From the NCBI GenBank assembly GCA_024803745.1, contig JANJXV010000100.1:1054001-1118000 (forward strand): DNA of 64,000 nucleotides, in the 5' to 3' direction. The first letter of the stretch is position 1. Every line of letters begins with the position of its first letter. The stretch comes from Megascapheus bottae (Eukaryota; Chordata; Mammalia; Rodentia; Geomyidae). Positions 12,744 through 23,581 of the stretch are shown here, in pieces. Both the position numbers and the translations under genes were made by a program. The notes under the pieces were generated by a model. The model was not told the origin of the DNA. It saw only the letters and a program-made list of their open reading frames with translations, and did no database searches.

Positions 12744-12902
12744 ACAGTGTTTTCAAATATTCTGATCTGAAAAATCTCCACATTAAAATCTTTTAAATTG
12801 AAATATCATTACTTTTAAGAACCTGCTATAAAGTTAAGAAAGAATAATGGATTTCTCTTTCTTGGTAAAGAAATAAGAATAATTTACATATTGGTCTATT
12901 GG

Positions 12903-12997
12903 TTATCAGTTTAAAAAGTGTACCACTTTACTTTGTCAAAAACATTTGTGTATTAATTATCAGTTTAAAAGGTATATTACTTTACTTTGTTAAACTG
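12903..12997. repeat. 54-bp imperfect tandem duplication
   Basis: TTATCAGTTTAAAA occurs at 12903-12916 and 12957-12970, each followed by a 'gtat/gtac' segment and then CTTTACTTTGT. The copies are diverged, so it is an old local duplication. Confidence 0.7.
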
Positions 12998-13267
12998 CAT
13001 GGAGGAAAAATGGCTAGTGGTAAACATTATCACCAGCAACTTATATTTATAAAGAATTTTATAAAGTAAAATAAGTTCAAATTACCACCATTATAAATTT
13101 ATAAAGTAGTGAAAACAAATTACCATATAATTACCATCCAAGTTCATCCTGATTAATAAGTACATTTCTAAGAAAAACAAGGCTTTTGAAAAGGATGACC
13201 ATACTTAGAATTCAAAAAGTGCTCTTTTTCTCATGAGTCCTGCTGAGATGGATAAACTGCCACTCAC

Positions 13268-13560
13268 ATTAGGTACAGTGGCTTGTGGCTGTCTGTAATC
13301 ACAGCTACCCAGGAAGATTGAGCAAAAACATTAGTTAAGGCCTGGTCTCAAACCATGAGACAAGTGTGTCAGTTCATACCTAGCATCCCAGCTACAAAGA
13401 AGTCCATGAGAAGGAAGGCCAGTCCCAGGCAACAACACAAGATACTATTCAACAATAAGTAAAGTGACAAGGTCTGAAGGGATGGCTTGTGTTGACCGCC
13501 TGACTAGAAAGCATCAAGTGTTCAGTGTAAGTCCCAATACCAGTAATGATAACAACTGTC
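13268..13560 (+). mobile_element. Diverged tandem or composite SINE
   Basis: Two successive SINE-like heads: GTGGCTGTCTGTAATCACAG, then GTGTGTCAGTTCATACCTAG with 'catcccagctac'. A right-hand part with GCCTGACTAGAAAGCATCAA and 'gttcagtgtaagtcccaatacc' follows, like a box B region. A reverse-strand frame of 124 codons over 13449-13823 is a chance frame across this repeat. Confidence 0.5.
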
Positions 13561-13862
13561 CAATAGCTGATATTAAAAACTTCCAAAGTTCCTTCAGTTA
13601 CAGTGGTGTCTTTAGAGACTGGAAATCCCCAGTCTCTAAACAAAAGCTCAGTCTGGACTCCACAGGAAGAATATCTGTGGTGGTCACCCGACTTCCACTC
13701 TAAAAAACTGCCAGGGCTCCACTGACTTTCCAAATGCACTAAGTAAAATTGGTCCAGCCATTGTGAGACCCAAACAAACGGTAAACAATGAGAGAAATGT
13801 GTTTTATTTCTCACCCTCAGCAACTCCTTTCTGAAAATCTTTTAATAAAAATCTTATGATCT

Positions 13863-14055
13863 GAATGTGACTATTTGAAATAGGAAAGGGAAGGGGGATA
13901 ACACGATGATTGAGAGTGGGTGGGGGAGGGAAATGAGGACAAAACATGAGAAGGGGTATCAATGTATGAGAAGTAATGCACCTACTAGCTGGCGAATATA
14001 ACCTTAACCCCTCTATACATTATAATAAAAATATAAATAAATACTAATAAACATT
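13863..14055 (+). mobile_element. L1 3'UTR-only insertion
   Basis: Contains only the end of an L1: the G-rich polypurine tract at about 13883-13935, then GGGTATCAATGTATGAGAAG, the 'taatgcacct' motif and a terminal AATAAAAATATAAATAAA tail. A 9-bp duplication, TTATGATCT, lies at 13854-13862 and 14056-14064. No coding sequence was carried. Confidence 0.8.
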
Positions 14056-14269
14056 TTATGATCTCTATAAAAATTCTGAAAAATATCTCCAAATTATCAT
14101 ATGATGTGAAAGAATACAATCTATATGGCTTCATCACTTTAGGATACATCAATAAATTAAACTTACAAGACACTATCACAAGATAATTGATACACTGATA
14201 ATAGAGAAATATCGAAATTGTTACTCTAGAACTAAAGGATTCGTTTTAGCATTAAAGAAATTGCATGCC

Positions 14270-15259
14270 TAGACATCTCTAGCCATAAAAGAAATACAAA
14301 TCAAAACAACTCTAAGATTCCACCTCACTCCAGTTAGAATGGCCATGATTAAGAAATCTAAAAACAGCAGATGCTGGCAGGGATGTGGCCAGGAGGGATC
14401 ACTACTACACTGTTGATGAGAGTGCAAACTCGTTCAACCACCATGGAAAGCAGCAGTATGGCAGTTTCTCAAAAGACAAAACATAGAGCTCCCCTATGAC
14501 CCAGCAATTCCACTACTTGGCATTTACCCAATCGTCCAGAAACAAGGACATGCTAAATCCACTAGCACAGCGATGTTCATTGCAGCACTATTTACCATAG
14601 CAAAGATATGGAACCAACCCAGATGCCCCTCAGTTGATGAGTGGATCAACAAGGTGTGGTATTGATACACAATGGAATTCTATGCTGCTGTCAGAAAGAA
14701 TGACATCGCCCCATTTGTAAGGAAAGGGAAAGACTTAGAAAAAAATCATACTAAGTGAAGTAAGCCAGACTCAAAGGAACATAGGCTCAATGGTATCCCT
14801 CATTTGTCAAAATCAGTAGAAACCTTGGGCTCTTCTAGCAGAGATTTGCAATAGAGCAAAACCTAGATACATAAGGTCTGCGTACAGTATGACGCTAAAT
14901 GAAAGGACCTCTAGGATATAGAAACAAAAGCCATATGATGAGTGATTGTTGTTCTTAATGTGCTATGTTATCTCTCATCTCTTTTGCTGTCCCTTGGTTA
15001 TCTCATATTGTTACAGTATTTCACTGGGTTATCTGATATATTGTATATATGCGTATTTGGTTATTTGAAGTCCGACAGGGAAGGGGGGAAAACAAGATGA
15101 GGGGCGGGGGTAGGGGAAGGGAAATGGGGACCAAGACATGAGAAAGGGTATCAATGTTTGTGAAGTAGAAGAAAAAGAAGGAGGAGGAGGAGGAGAAGGA
15201 AGAGGAGGAGGAGGAGGAGGAGGAAAAGGAGGAGGAGGAAAAGGAGGAGGAGGAGGAGG
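14270..15259 (+). mobile_element. 5'-truncated L1 with (GGA)n end
   Basis: Starts inside the ORF2 C-terminus (compare 31390 onward in the 32-kb copy) and runs into the 3'UTR. The G-rich tract is at 15074-15122. It stops after GGGTATCAATGTTTGTGAAG, about 60 nt short of the usual polyadenylated end, and passes into a purine (GAA/GGA)n repeat instead of an A tail. A 15-bp duplication with one mismatch (AAGAAA[TC]TGCATGCC) lies at 14255-14269 and 15260-15274. The ORF2 remnant (to about 14819) is broken by several stops and frameshifts, including loss of the Trp codon in the Cys/His motif. Confidence 0.82.
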
Positions 15260-15262
15260 AAG
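15176..15262 (+). repeat. (GGA)n/(GAA)n microsatellite
   Basis: Almost pure purine triplet repeat on the plus strand, forming the 3' end of the L1 copy. Long Ser-rich or Pro-rich frames on the minus strand are translations of the repeat and not genes. Confidence 0.95.
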
Positions 15263-15274
15263 AAACTGCATGCC

Positions 15275-15799
15275 CTGGAGTGCATTCTAAATTATTCACA
15301 AGACCTAGTAATTATCTTCACAGAATCTGTCAATAATTAATTTTCCTACCTTAATGCATTTCAACAGAATCTCTCTAAATTTCCATATTCAAGAAAAATG
15401 TTTATAAAATATAATAAATATAAGTATAAAAATTTGATAAAGTTTCAGCAAAGTTAGATATAAGATAAACATTGGGAGCTCAGGTCTATAAGTGTGACAT
15501 ATTGTTTTCATTCTATTTCTAGCTTCTCTCTAGAGAAGAGTTAATGTAGAGATCACATCTCTAGAGCTCATCTCTCTAGCTTGACCCTTCCTTATTTCTT
15601 ACATATCCATTCTGATAATGTGCACCTTCATAATATACTTGTTAATACTGTAATTGCAAAGATTGGAAAAGGGGTAGATTTAGTTCTTTTGACAATAGAG
15701 GTGAATTCTAGGGTGATTATATTTAAGGTAATTACTAGCTATCCACATTAGTGGAAGCATCACCTTGACAATAAAATTAAATTAAAAATAAATAAATAT
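15275..15799. other. Unique AT-rich DNA, nothing recognised
   Basis: Sequence between two L1 copies with no recognised feature. The AT-only segment at 15770-15800 abuts the next L1 fragment. Confidence 0.5.
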
Positions 15800-17390
15800 A
15801 AAATGTCTAAAGCCATTCCCTCTAAAATCAGGAAGGAGACAACGATGCCCACTCTCTCCACTACTCTTTAACATAGTACTAGAATTCCTAGCCAGTGCAA
15901 TAAGGCAAGAAGCAAGCATAAAGGGGATCCAAGTAGGGAAAGAGGAAATAAAACTATCCCTCTTTGCAGATGACATGATTCTGTATTTAAAGAATTCTAT
16001 AGACTCTACTCCCAAGCTCCGTGAGCTGATTCAAAACTTTGGAAGTGTAGCAGGCTATAAAATCAACCCTCAAAAATCAACTGCCTTCCTTTACACCAAC
16101 AGTGAGAGGAATGAGGCAATAATCAGGAAAGTAACTCCTTTCACAATAGCCTCAAAGAAAATAAAGTACCTAGGAATTAGCTTAACTAAGAATGTAAAGG
16201 AACTTTTTGATGAAAACTTTAAAACTCTAAAAAAGGAAATTGAAGCAGAACTAAGGAAATGGAAAAACCTCCCATGCTCCTGGATTGGAAGAATCAACAT
16301 TGTGAAAATGACAATCTTGCCAAGGGCTATCTACAAATTCAATGCAATACCCATCAATATCCCAATGGCATTCTTTAAAGAAATAGAAGGGGCAGTCCAA
16401 AATTTCATATGGAATAATAAAAGACCCGTATAGCACAAACACTTCTTAGCAGAAAGAACAGTGCTGGAGGAATTTCAATTCCAAACTTTAGACTCTATTA
16501 CAGAGCTATAATTCTCAAAACAGCTTGGTACTGGCACAAGAACAGACCTGAAGACCAATGGAATAGAACAGAGGACCCAGATATTAAACCACAGACCTAT
16601 GGCCACCTAATCTTTGACAAGGGAGCCAAAAAATAGAATGGAAGAAAGACAGCCTCTTCAACAAGTTGTGCTGGCAGAACTGGTTAAGCACCTGCAGAAA
16701 ACTAAAGTTGGATCCTTCTTTGTCACCTTGCACTAGATTTAACTCCAAATGGATCAAAGACCTGGAGGTAAAAGCTGACACTCTGAAAACTTTACAAGAA
16801 GGAATAGGAGATACACTAGGCCTCCTTGGCACAGGTCAAAACTTTCTTAATAAGGACCAAGAATCACAACAAATCAGAGAAAGGCTGGATAAGTGGGACT
16901 GCATTAAGCTGTGGAGCTTTTGTATGGCAAAGGACATAGCTAGTAAATTAATTAGAAAGCCTACAGAGTGGGAGAAGATCTTCACCAACCAAACAACGGA
17001 CAAAGGCCTCATATCTAAAATATACCAACAACTCAAAAAATTGAATCAGTCCAAAACTAATCTCCAAAGTAACAACCACCCCATTAAAAAATGGGCCAAA
17101 GACTTCAAGAGAGTCTTCTCTGAAGAAGAAACCAAAATGGCCTATAAACACATGAAGAAATGCTCAACATCTCTGGTTATAAAAGAAATGCAAATCAAAG
17201 CAACTCTAATTTTCCACCTCACTCCAGCTAGAATGGCCAGGATCAGGAAAACGAATAACAACAGATGCTGGAGGGGATGTGGACAGGAGGGATCACTACT
17301 ACACTGTTGATGGAGTGCAAACTCGTTCAACCACTATGGAAAGCAGTGTGGCAGTGCCTTAAAAGGCTAAACATAGAACTCCCCTATGAG
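15800..17390 (+). pseudogene. L1 ORF2 fragment lacking both ends
   Basis: Encodes part of the L1 ORF2 protein, from reverse-transcriptase motif B (...[15 protein letters not shown]) through the catalytic FADD box (intact as FADDMILYL, codons at about 15966-15992) into the thumb and C-terminal region. The Cys/His motif [13 protein letters not shown] lies near 17265-17308. It is open to about 16432. There a C lost from 'agaccccgt' shifts frame, and a second shift follows near 16633 (one A lost from an A run). Reading is then open over 16666-17310. The copy stops abruptly at 'cccctatga' (17390) with no ORF2 end, 3'UTR or A tail, unlike a normal 5'-truncated L1. The sequence beyond is an older L1 on the opposite strand, suggesting a deletion. 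Confidence 0.9.
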
Positions 17391-18003
17391 AACTTCCCTT
17401 GCTCTCTCCCAGTTTTTTCCCTCATCTTCACCTGGTGAGTATCACTGCTGCAATTCTTTAACCTTTAGTCCCATCCTCTCAAAAACAGATTAACAAAACA
17501 AAAACAAACAGCAACAAATTATTTTTTTTTGCCAGTCCTGGGCTTGAGCTCAGAGCCTGAGCCCTGTCCTTGGACTTTCTCAAGACTGAAGTTCTACCAC
17601 TTGAGCCTCAACACCACTTCTGGCTTTTTTCTATGTATGTGGTACTGAGGAATCGAACCCGGATCTTCATGCATGCTAGGCAAGCACTCTACCACTAGGC
17701 CAAACTCCTGGCCCAACAAATTTTTTAAAATACCCTCTTCTTTCTGCTTCCTGGAGTTCAATAGATATTATTTTATATGTACATAGCTATTGAATCTTTG
17801 TGATCCTCTGCCAAGAATATCCTCCTTTGGTCTCACTGTGTCAATGTCTGGAGACCTGTATAATTTATCATATCCCAGTGTATTTTTTATCTTGTAATAT
17901 TGAGTGTGCTTACTTGCAGATTGATAGGCATATGTTAGTTACCACAAATAAGAGAAATCAAGCAGTCTGTTTCTTTGGGTTTGGCTTACTTCACTTAATA
18001 TAC
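17391..18003 (-). mobile_element. Old L1 3'UTR and ORF2 end, reverse strand
   Basis: Read on the minus strand it begins at 18003 with ATATTAAGTGAAGTAAGCCA, the last part of L1 ORF2. It runs into a 3'UTR of the older type also seen at 46.4 kb; shared signposts are 'gagagagcaagggaag', a 'gcagcagtg' segment and 'gaaaccaaaggagga'. It is interrupted by the SINE at 17521-17714. The extreme 3' end (Ctgtaacccctctgtacat-type end plus A tail) is missing at the junction with the younger L1 at 17390. Confidence 0.65.
17521..17714 (-). mobile_element. IDL-Geo-type dimeric SINE nested in old L1
   Basis: Reverse-strand copy with the T run at the left and the ID-like head at the right. It is flanked by an 8-9-bp duplication, AACAAATT (17513-17520 and 17715-17722). 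Box B reads GGGTTCGATTCC-like on the minus strand. It inserted into the 3'UTR of the older reverse-strand L1. Confidence 0.9.
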
Positions 18004-18410
18004 AGAAATACAAATACAAAGAACGTTGAGATTCTACCTTACTGGACTTAAAATGGCCATTATCAAAAAAGTAATAATAACAAATACTGGTAGGGTGTGG
18101 CCAAAAGGAACTCTACTACACTACTGGTAAGAATGTGAACTTGTTCAACCACTCTGGAAAGCAGTACAGAGGTTCCTCAAAGTTGAAACATTAGAGCTTC
18201 CCTATGATCCAGCAATTCTACTTCTGGGCGTTTATCCAATATAACACAAACGAGGCACAAGCATATGCACCACACCATTGATTATCATAGGCAAGATATA
18301 GAATCAGATGCCCCTCACTGGATAAATGGGTCACAAAAATCTGATATGTATACAAAATGCAATTCTACTCTTCCATCAGAGAGAATGATTTTGTACCATA
18401 GAAACTCATA
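18004..18410 (+). pseudogene. Inverted L1 ORF2 C-terminal segment
   Basis: Forward-strand ORF2 remnant: AAAATGGCCATTATCAAAAA, then 'actggtagggtgtggcc', CTATGATCCAGCAATTCTAC and 'agagagaatgattttg'. It ends immediately upstream, in L1 order, of where the adjoining minus-strand piece (17391-18003) begins. The two together form one L1 whose 5' portion is inverted. Many stops; old. Confidence 0.75.
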
Positions 18411-19350
18411 AATCAAAACTGAAGCTCTGATCTTTGTCCTGGGTGGCAGAGGAATGTAGTACAAGTCTTCAAAGTGTGCTGGCAATGAGAAGGAAGGGTT
18501 TGGGCAGGAGTTGGTAAAATGTTATGGCATCAAATATGGCTTTACTTTACCAAGATGCTTAATCCCATGTAATTACAGGGATATTTTCCTACTACACTAA
18601 TTGCAGAGAGAGTTATTCTTAAATTTCAAAATCCTTTCATGTATGTAGGGATATGAACTACATTTACTGTCACAGAATTATTACACACAGATTACTTCTT
18701 GCTTTCTAATTTATCAATCATTTTATCATGACAACTTTTGTACAGTTTTAAGATCTTCAGAATTTCATATTACTAATTATGATAAAAAGAAATCATGTAT
18801 CATGTAACCTTAACCTATAGGTGAGTCTTGACCCCCAGAGGAAACTAGCTAAGTCCCTTCTAACCTAACTACAAGATTCTCTCCCCATTTCCCTGCCACA
18901 GAGCCTCCTAGATCAAGTTGATTTGCATGAGTCCTGCTCTTTCCTGAGATTTATGTATCAGTTCTGTGCCTGCCCTTCAAATGCCTCAAAAAAGGTAAAC
19001 CCTTCCACACACAGGAACAGAGGGCATCCATGCCTGAATCTAGTCACCTCCCACAGCTCCTGTCTTCTCATACAATGTCCTTCTTCTTGTAAACTTGAGT
19101 AACTATTATAAACTACTGCCATGTCCATCTGTCCAATGCTGTGATCCCTATATTCATCCATCTCTAGAAACTTAAGGCAGAATCTATCCACCACAAAGGA
19201 CATGAGCAGGCAGTCATAAAACTGACAATTGGAGAAAGAAAACAGCCTGGGAAAATATGTTTGAAAGTGATGAAGTGCTTTACAAATATAAATGAGACCT
19301 CTATATTAAGCAAAGTTTCCCTATCTTTACTTGGAAAGTACCCTGCACTG
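18411..19350. other. Unique DNA, nothing recognised
   Basis: No repeat, RNA or exon recognised. A reverse frame of 81 codons at 18958-19203 shows no known domain. Confidence 0.5.
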
Positions 19351-19354
19351 CTTT

Positions 19355-19490
19355 ATAGATAATTGAGGCCAACACAATGAACTTGTTTCTTTCTAATGGT
19401 TGTTTCTCCCAAGATCATACAATTACTAAGCATAAAAGCGGGGATTTAAAATGTTTTGTTTGTCTGAACCCCAGGCCTTTATTGCTTCTA
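19355..19490 (+). mobile_element. MIR element
   Basis: CAAGATCATACAATTACTAA, 'gggatttaaa' and TCTGAACCCCAGGCC follow the MIR order 'aggtcacacagctagtaag / gggattcgaac / tctgactccagagcc'. Old and diverged. Confidence 0.6.
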
Positions 19491-19728
19491 TTCTGCCATT
19501 TTGCTATCATGTACCCCTCCCCCACACTCCTTCCAGAACAAAATGCAATAAATGATTACTATTTCTATTTAAAGGAATATAAACAATCAAGAAATGATTT
19601 TCTTAAAAATAATTTGTCATTATTCTCCTACTATCCACCCAGAAGCGTAGGAAAATAACCACATACAAAGCTTTTAGGCCTAGTTCCTCCATCACTGTCA
19701 TCTTCTGACAGGTACAAATAGAAGATCT

Positions 19729-19788
19729 AACACATGAAAGGTCTAACACACACACACACACAATAACACAACACATGAAAGGTATAAC

Positions 19789-19819
<31 letters not shown>

Positions 19820-19828
19820 ATAACACAA
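19729..19828 (+). repeat. Duplicated (CA)n cassette
   Basis: A unit of about 40-60 bp made of ACACATGAAAGGT[CA]TAACACAC, a (CA)n run and AATAACACA occurs twice in tandem. The second copy has the longer CA tract (about 19790-19819). Confidence 0.85.
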
Positions 19829-19829
19829 T

Positions 19830-20510
19830 ACATAGCTACGATTGCTGCCTACTCCACACAGCCTTGTGAAATTGCTAATTCTCATATAAAGAAGAGGAGG
19901 TTTTTCTCTACTCAATCAACACAGAGTGCATGTGCACCAAAAAGAAAGTGTAGTCATAATATTTTAACTGGGAAACCACAGATTATGCTGTTACTGTTAT
20001 AATGTTTAAATGTGTTCATGACACCATTTATTTAGCACCCAACTTGGCCAATGTCTTGGGAAGATGTTTCAAAAAGCAAAGTCTAGTGTGTTAAGAAAGT
20101 ACTGATAAGTGAACGTGATCATTACTCACGTGTGCCAGGGTCTGAAGTGTGGACTGTTAGGCCAAGGGAGGGTCCAGAATGCAGTGCTGGAACAATCCTG
20201 TGGCCAGCTTCAATCTGGAAAATAAATGATGACCACGTTATCTTACACTAGCAAATTAAATGCAGACATTGCTCATAGTATCAGGAATCAAAAGCAAGCT
20301 TGTGCTTCTTCTACATAATCTTCAACGTGGAGAAAAGACTTTCGTGTTTATTGTGACATTTACATTCCACATATGCTTGTATAAAACTAAATGGCAATAT
20401 AAAGTATTTAGTCATGATTAGTCAGAATTAACAACAATTCAAAACCCAAGTTAGCAAAGTAGAGAAGCTCTTTCTTCTCAAAAGTCAGCTATGCCTTCTA
20501 TAACTGTACA
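19830..20510. other. Unique DNA, nothing recognised
   Basis: No repeat or gene recognised between two CA-repeat tracts. Confidence 0.45.
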
Positions 20511-20516
20511 CATACA

Positions 20517-20547
<31 letters not shown>
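20517..20547 (+). repeat. (CA)n microsatellite
   Basis: About 15 uninterrupted CA dinucleotides. Confidence 0.95.
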
Positions 20548-20549
20548 TA

Positions 20550-21579
20550 CAATTGCACGCATTTTGCCTTTCTAAATTCATACTACTCAGGCAATTTTCC
20601 AAATAAGAAAAATTGTAGCAAGAGGAGGAAGCGCTGGATTTTATTTAAGTCACCAGCATCTACTGAGTGTCTAATGTCTACTTGGAACCTGGTGCACTTT
20701 GAAGATATATGTTAACTCAAATGTACACCATCTCTCAAATATGCCCCATGGTTAGCAAGAAGCAGAGATCGGCCTACCACTTTATTCTGACTTTTTTGAT
20801 TCCATACCGTTCATTGGTAAACATTTGAGTCTTTCCACATGTGAACTGGCTGCTTCATCACCAGATGGAAAGCTCACTGAAGAAAGAACTCCTTCCTATC
20901 TGCTCCATGCACAGCTGTACCCCCTGCCCTTCATAGGGACCTTCTATGTTGAATATGTACTATCATATGAAGAGGTTTCCCATACAACTCTCAGCAGCAA
21001 TGATTCATCAGAACTCAACAATTAAGCAAAAAGCTGTATTCTTTGGGGGTATAGTTTATTACAGCACAACGAGACTATTACTAGCAAATAAAAAAATGCC
21101 TCCTATGTCAGAGTCCAGAGACCAAGCACGGTTTCTGTTATCCTCTCCCAGTGGACTAGCACAGACCATACTTAATTTCCCCAGCCATGATGTATGATAA
21201 CCGACATCAAACACTGTCAGCCAGAGAAGTTTACTTGAGCCCTCTTGTCCAGGGGTCTTGCCCCTGTTAATCAAATAGGAATAAAACTCCTATGAAACTG
21301 ACATTATCAAGTCAATCTCTAGCCTCTTCTAAGGCCAAAGTGATAAGGCAATGACCCCATCAGCCTCAAGTGTGAGTCAATACTTCATTGCACAGAGTCA
21401 ATACTTCAATGCTAAGAGAATGCAAGGTGAGGGATTTTTGCAAACAGAGTGCCACAACACCATAAAAAAAAGATGGAGCCTCGTTCTGAAAATATGAGAA
21501 AATATCCCTGTGGACAATGGTAGATACCCAGATCTTGAACATAAATGGGGGTTAACAAAAGCCAGAGGTTTATAAATGG
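20550..21579. other. Unique DNA, nothing recognised
   Basis: No repeat recognised. Overlapping frames of 66-83 codons at 20825-21274 lie on both strands and share no recognisable domain. Confidence 0.45.
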
Positions 21580-21587
21580 AGGCCAGA

Positions 21588-21784
21588 GGGTTAGAAGTTT
21601 GGCCTAGTGGTAGAGTGCTTGCCTAATATGAGCCAAGACCCGGATTTGATTCCTCAGTACAACATACACAGAAAAAAGCCAGAAGTGGTGCTGTGACTCA
21701 AGTGGTAGAGCTCTACCTTGAGGAAGCCAAAGGACAGTGCTCCGGTCCTCAGTTAAACCCAGGACTGGCAAAGATAAATAAATA
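21588..21784 (+). mobile_element. IDL-Geo-type dimeric SINE
   Basis: Forward-strand copy: GTTTGGCCTAGTGGTAGAGT (box A), GATTTGATTCC (box B), GACTCAAGTGGTAGAGCTCT and the end AGGACTGGCAAAGATAAATA. An 8-bp duplication, AGGCCAGA, is seen at 21580-21587 and 21785-21792. Confidence 0.85.
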
Positions 21785-21792
21785 AGGCCAGA

Positions 21793-22595
21793 TGTATAAA
21801 GAGAAAGGAAAAGAGAGGTGGCAGAGGCATGCAAAGTGAATAAACAACATATGAAGATCTGGAGACACAAATTTTCAAAATGTATGCATTTAAATTCATC
21901 TTTCAACTCTTAGGTGCATCCCTTTGTATTTTATATCAAGAAAAAACAACTCCTTACTTTGGCCAATGCATTTTAAATTCCAATCTTAGTCTTATGCTGC
22001 TGTTTATCTAATCAAATATATTTATTGAGAGTTACTATGTATTAAACATAACACAGAATACTGTCAATATAACTATAAACCTCACTATTAATGGGGCATT
22101 TTATCTAAAACGAATTGGCGCTGTTTTACAAGTTGGGATTATAAAAGAAAGGAAAACTGTAAATTGGAATAATAGGTTAAGTCGAACTGCTGTCATTAAG
22201 ATTATAATGATCTAAAAGGAGTTAGACAGGTAACAGACAGAGGATAGGAAGAAGACAATGGACAGCAGTACTGGAAAAGCTTCATTGCAGCTTATGAAAG
22301 GAAATAGCCGGGGAAACTTGAAGTGCTCCCGGAGTAGAAAGGAAATTAATACTCCTGGGCAGACAGCAAAAGAAATGGTAAGGGAGACATCTCATGGTAG
22401 AAGGCCTTCTGGAAGAAGGAAAGGAAGTATCCTTAGTTCTTAATGCAAAGTGAGGGTTACAGAGGGAGTTCTAGAACTATTCAGTTTTTTTGTAAGAACA
22501 GCTGTAAGTTTAAGGATATCTGTGAGATAAATTTCTGTCCTGAACATGGTGTTTTCTCATCATCCAATACGGCACCACAGACACATGCATGTACA
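21793..22595. other. Unique DNA, nothing recognised
   Basis: No feature recognised upstream of the long CT-rich array. Confidence 0.45.
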
Positions 22596-22600
22596 TGAAC

Positions 22601-22613
22601 ACTCTCTCCCTCC

Positions 22614-22645
<32 letters not shown>

Positions 22646-22879
22646 TTCCCTCCCTCCCTCCTGTCTCTGTCTCTGTCTCTCTCTTGCTCTCTCTCTCTGT
22701 CTCTCTCCCTCCCTCCTGTCTCTGTCTCTCTATCCCTCCCTCTTGGCACTGGCTCTGTCTCTGTCTCTGTCTGTCTCTGTCTCTGTCTGTCTCTTTCTCT
22801 GTCTCTGTCTCTCTCTCTCTTGCTCTCTCTCTGTCTGTCTCTGTCTGTCTCTGTCTGTCTCTGTCTGTCTCTGTCTGTC

Positions 22880-22938
<59 letters not shown>
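22601..22938 (+). repeat. Long (CT)n/(CTGT)n/(CTCC)n array
   Basis: About 340 bp of almost pure pyrimidine-rich satellite: CTCTGT blocks, CCCTCCCTC blocks, and a final uninterrupted (CT)n from about 22891 to 22937. Frames of Ser/Leu dipeptides on the plus strand and Arg/Glu dipeptides on the minus strand are translations of the repeat. Confidence 0.97.
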
Positions 22939-22940
<2 letters not shown>

Positions 22941-23153
22941 GATTTTGTGCCTTTCCAAGAGCAGACTAGTGCTGTATGACTCCCACAAGCTATGAGACAA
23001 GAAGAGGTCCTGCATTTACTTAACAAGCGGCAGAACCCAGGAGTGATATAATCAAGTCTCCATCACTCGTAACCTTGTAAGTCAAAGATTCAGACTTCCT
23101 AATGCTACATTTTCCAAAACTTAGTTTTGAATCCATTAGTCTAAAATGTGATA

Positions 23154-23156
<3 letters not shown>

Positions 23157-23219
<63 letters not shown>

Positions 23220-23254
23220 CAGATAGATAGATAAATAGATACATAAATACATAT
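23157..23254 (+). repeat. (CT)n followed by (GATA)-like repeat
   Basis: A second perfect CT run of about 60 bp (23157-23217), then AGATAGATAGATAAATAGAT and similar. It lies 220 bp from the larger array. Confidence 0.95.
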
Positions 23255-23581
23255 GGTAAGTATATATACAGTGAATTTATTTTAAAACACAAAGAAGATA
23301 AGGGTTGAGGTGCTTGCACTCAAAATGCAAAGCCTTTCAAAATGACATAGTAATGAATTAAATTCTGTATGTTCTCTCAGAAGGAGAAGCAAGAAGTGTC
23401 CCTAACAAGGAGAAAAGTTTAAAAAGCATAGAGAAAACATTATCATCAGTTCCTCTCCTTTGGCTTTGTAGTTGAGTAGGATGAGAACCCCTATCCCTCT
23501 GACAGATTTCCTGTTTTGCACTATGCTACAATTACTCCCCTGGTTAAACAGTGATTTTAAAAAATAAAACAGAGAGATTAC
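23255..23581. other. Unique DNA preceding L1
   Basis: No recognisable feature. The right edge is the 5' start of the largest L1 copy. Confidence 0.5.

Noticed and set aside
15021..15299. Ser-rich and Pro-rich minus-strand frames
   Set aside because: Translation of the (GGA)n tract at the L1 end; both frames are equally open, which is a repeat artefact.
22546..23015. Long frames of Ser/Leu (plus) and Arg/Glu (minus) dipeptides
   Set aside because: They are translations of the CT/CTGT microsatellite in several frames at once; no start context or non-repeat domain.
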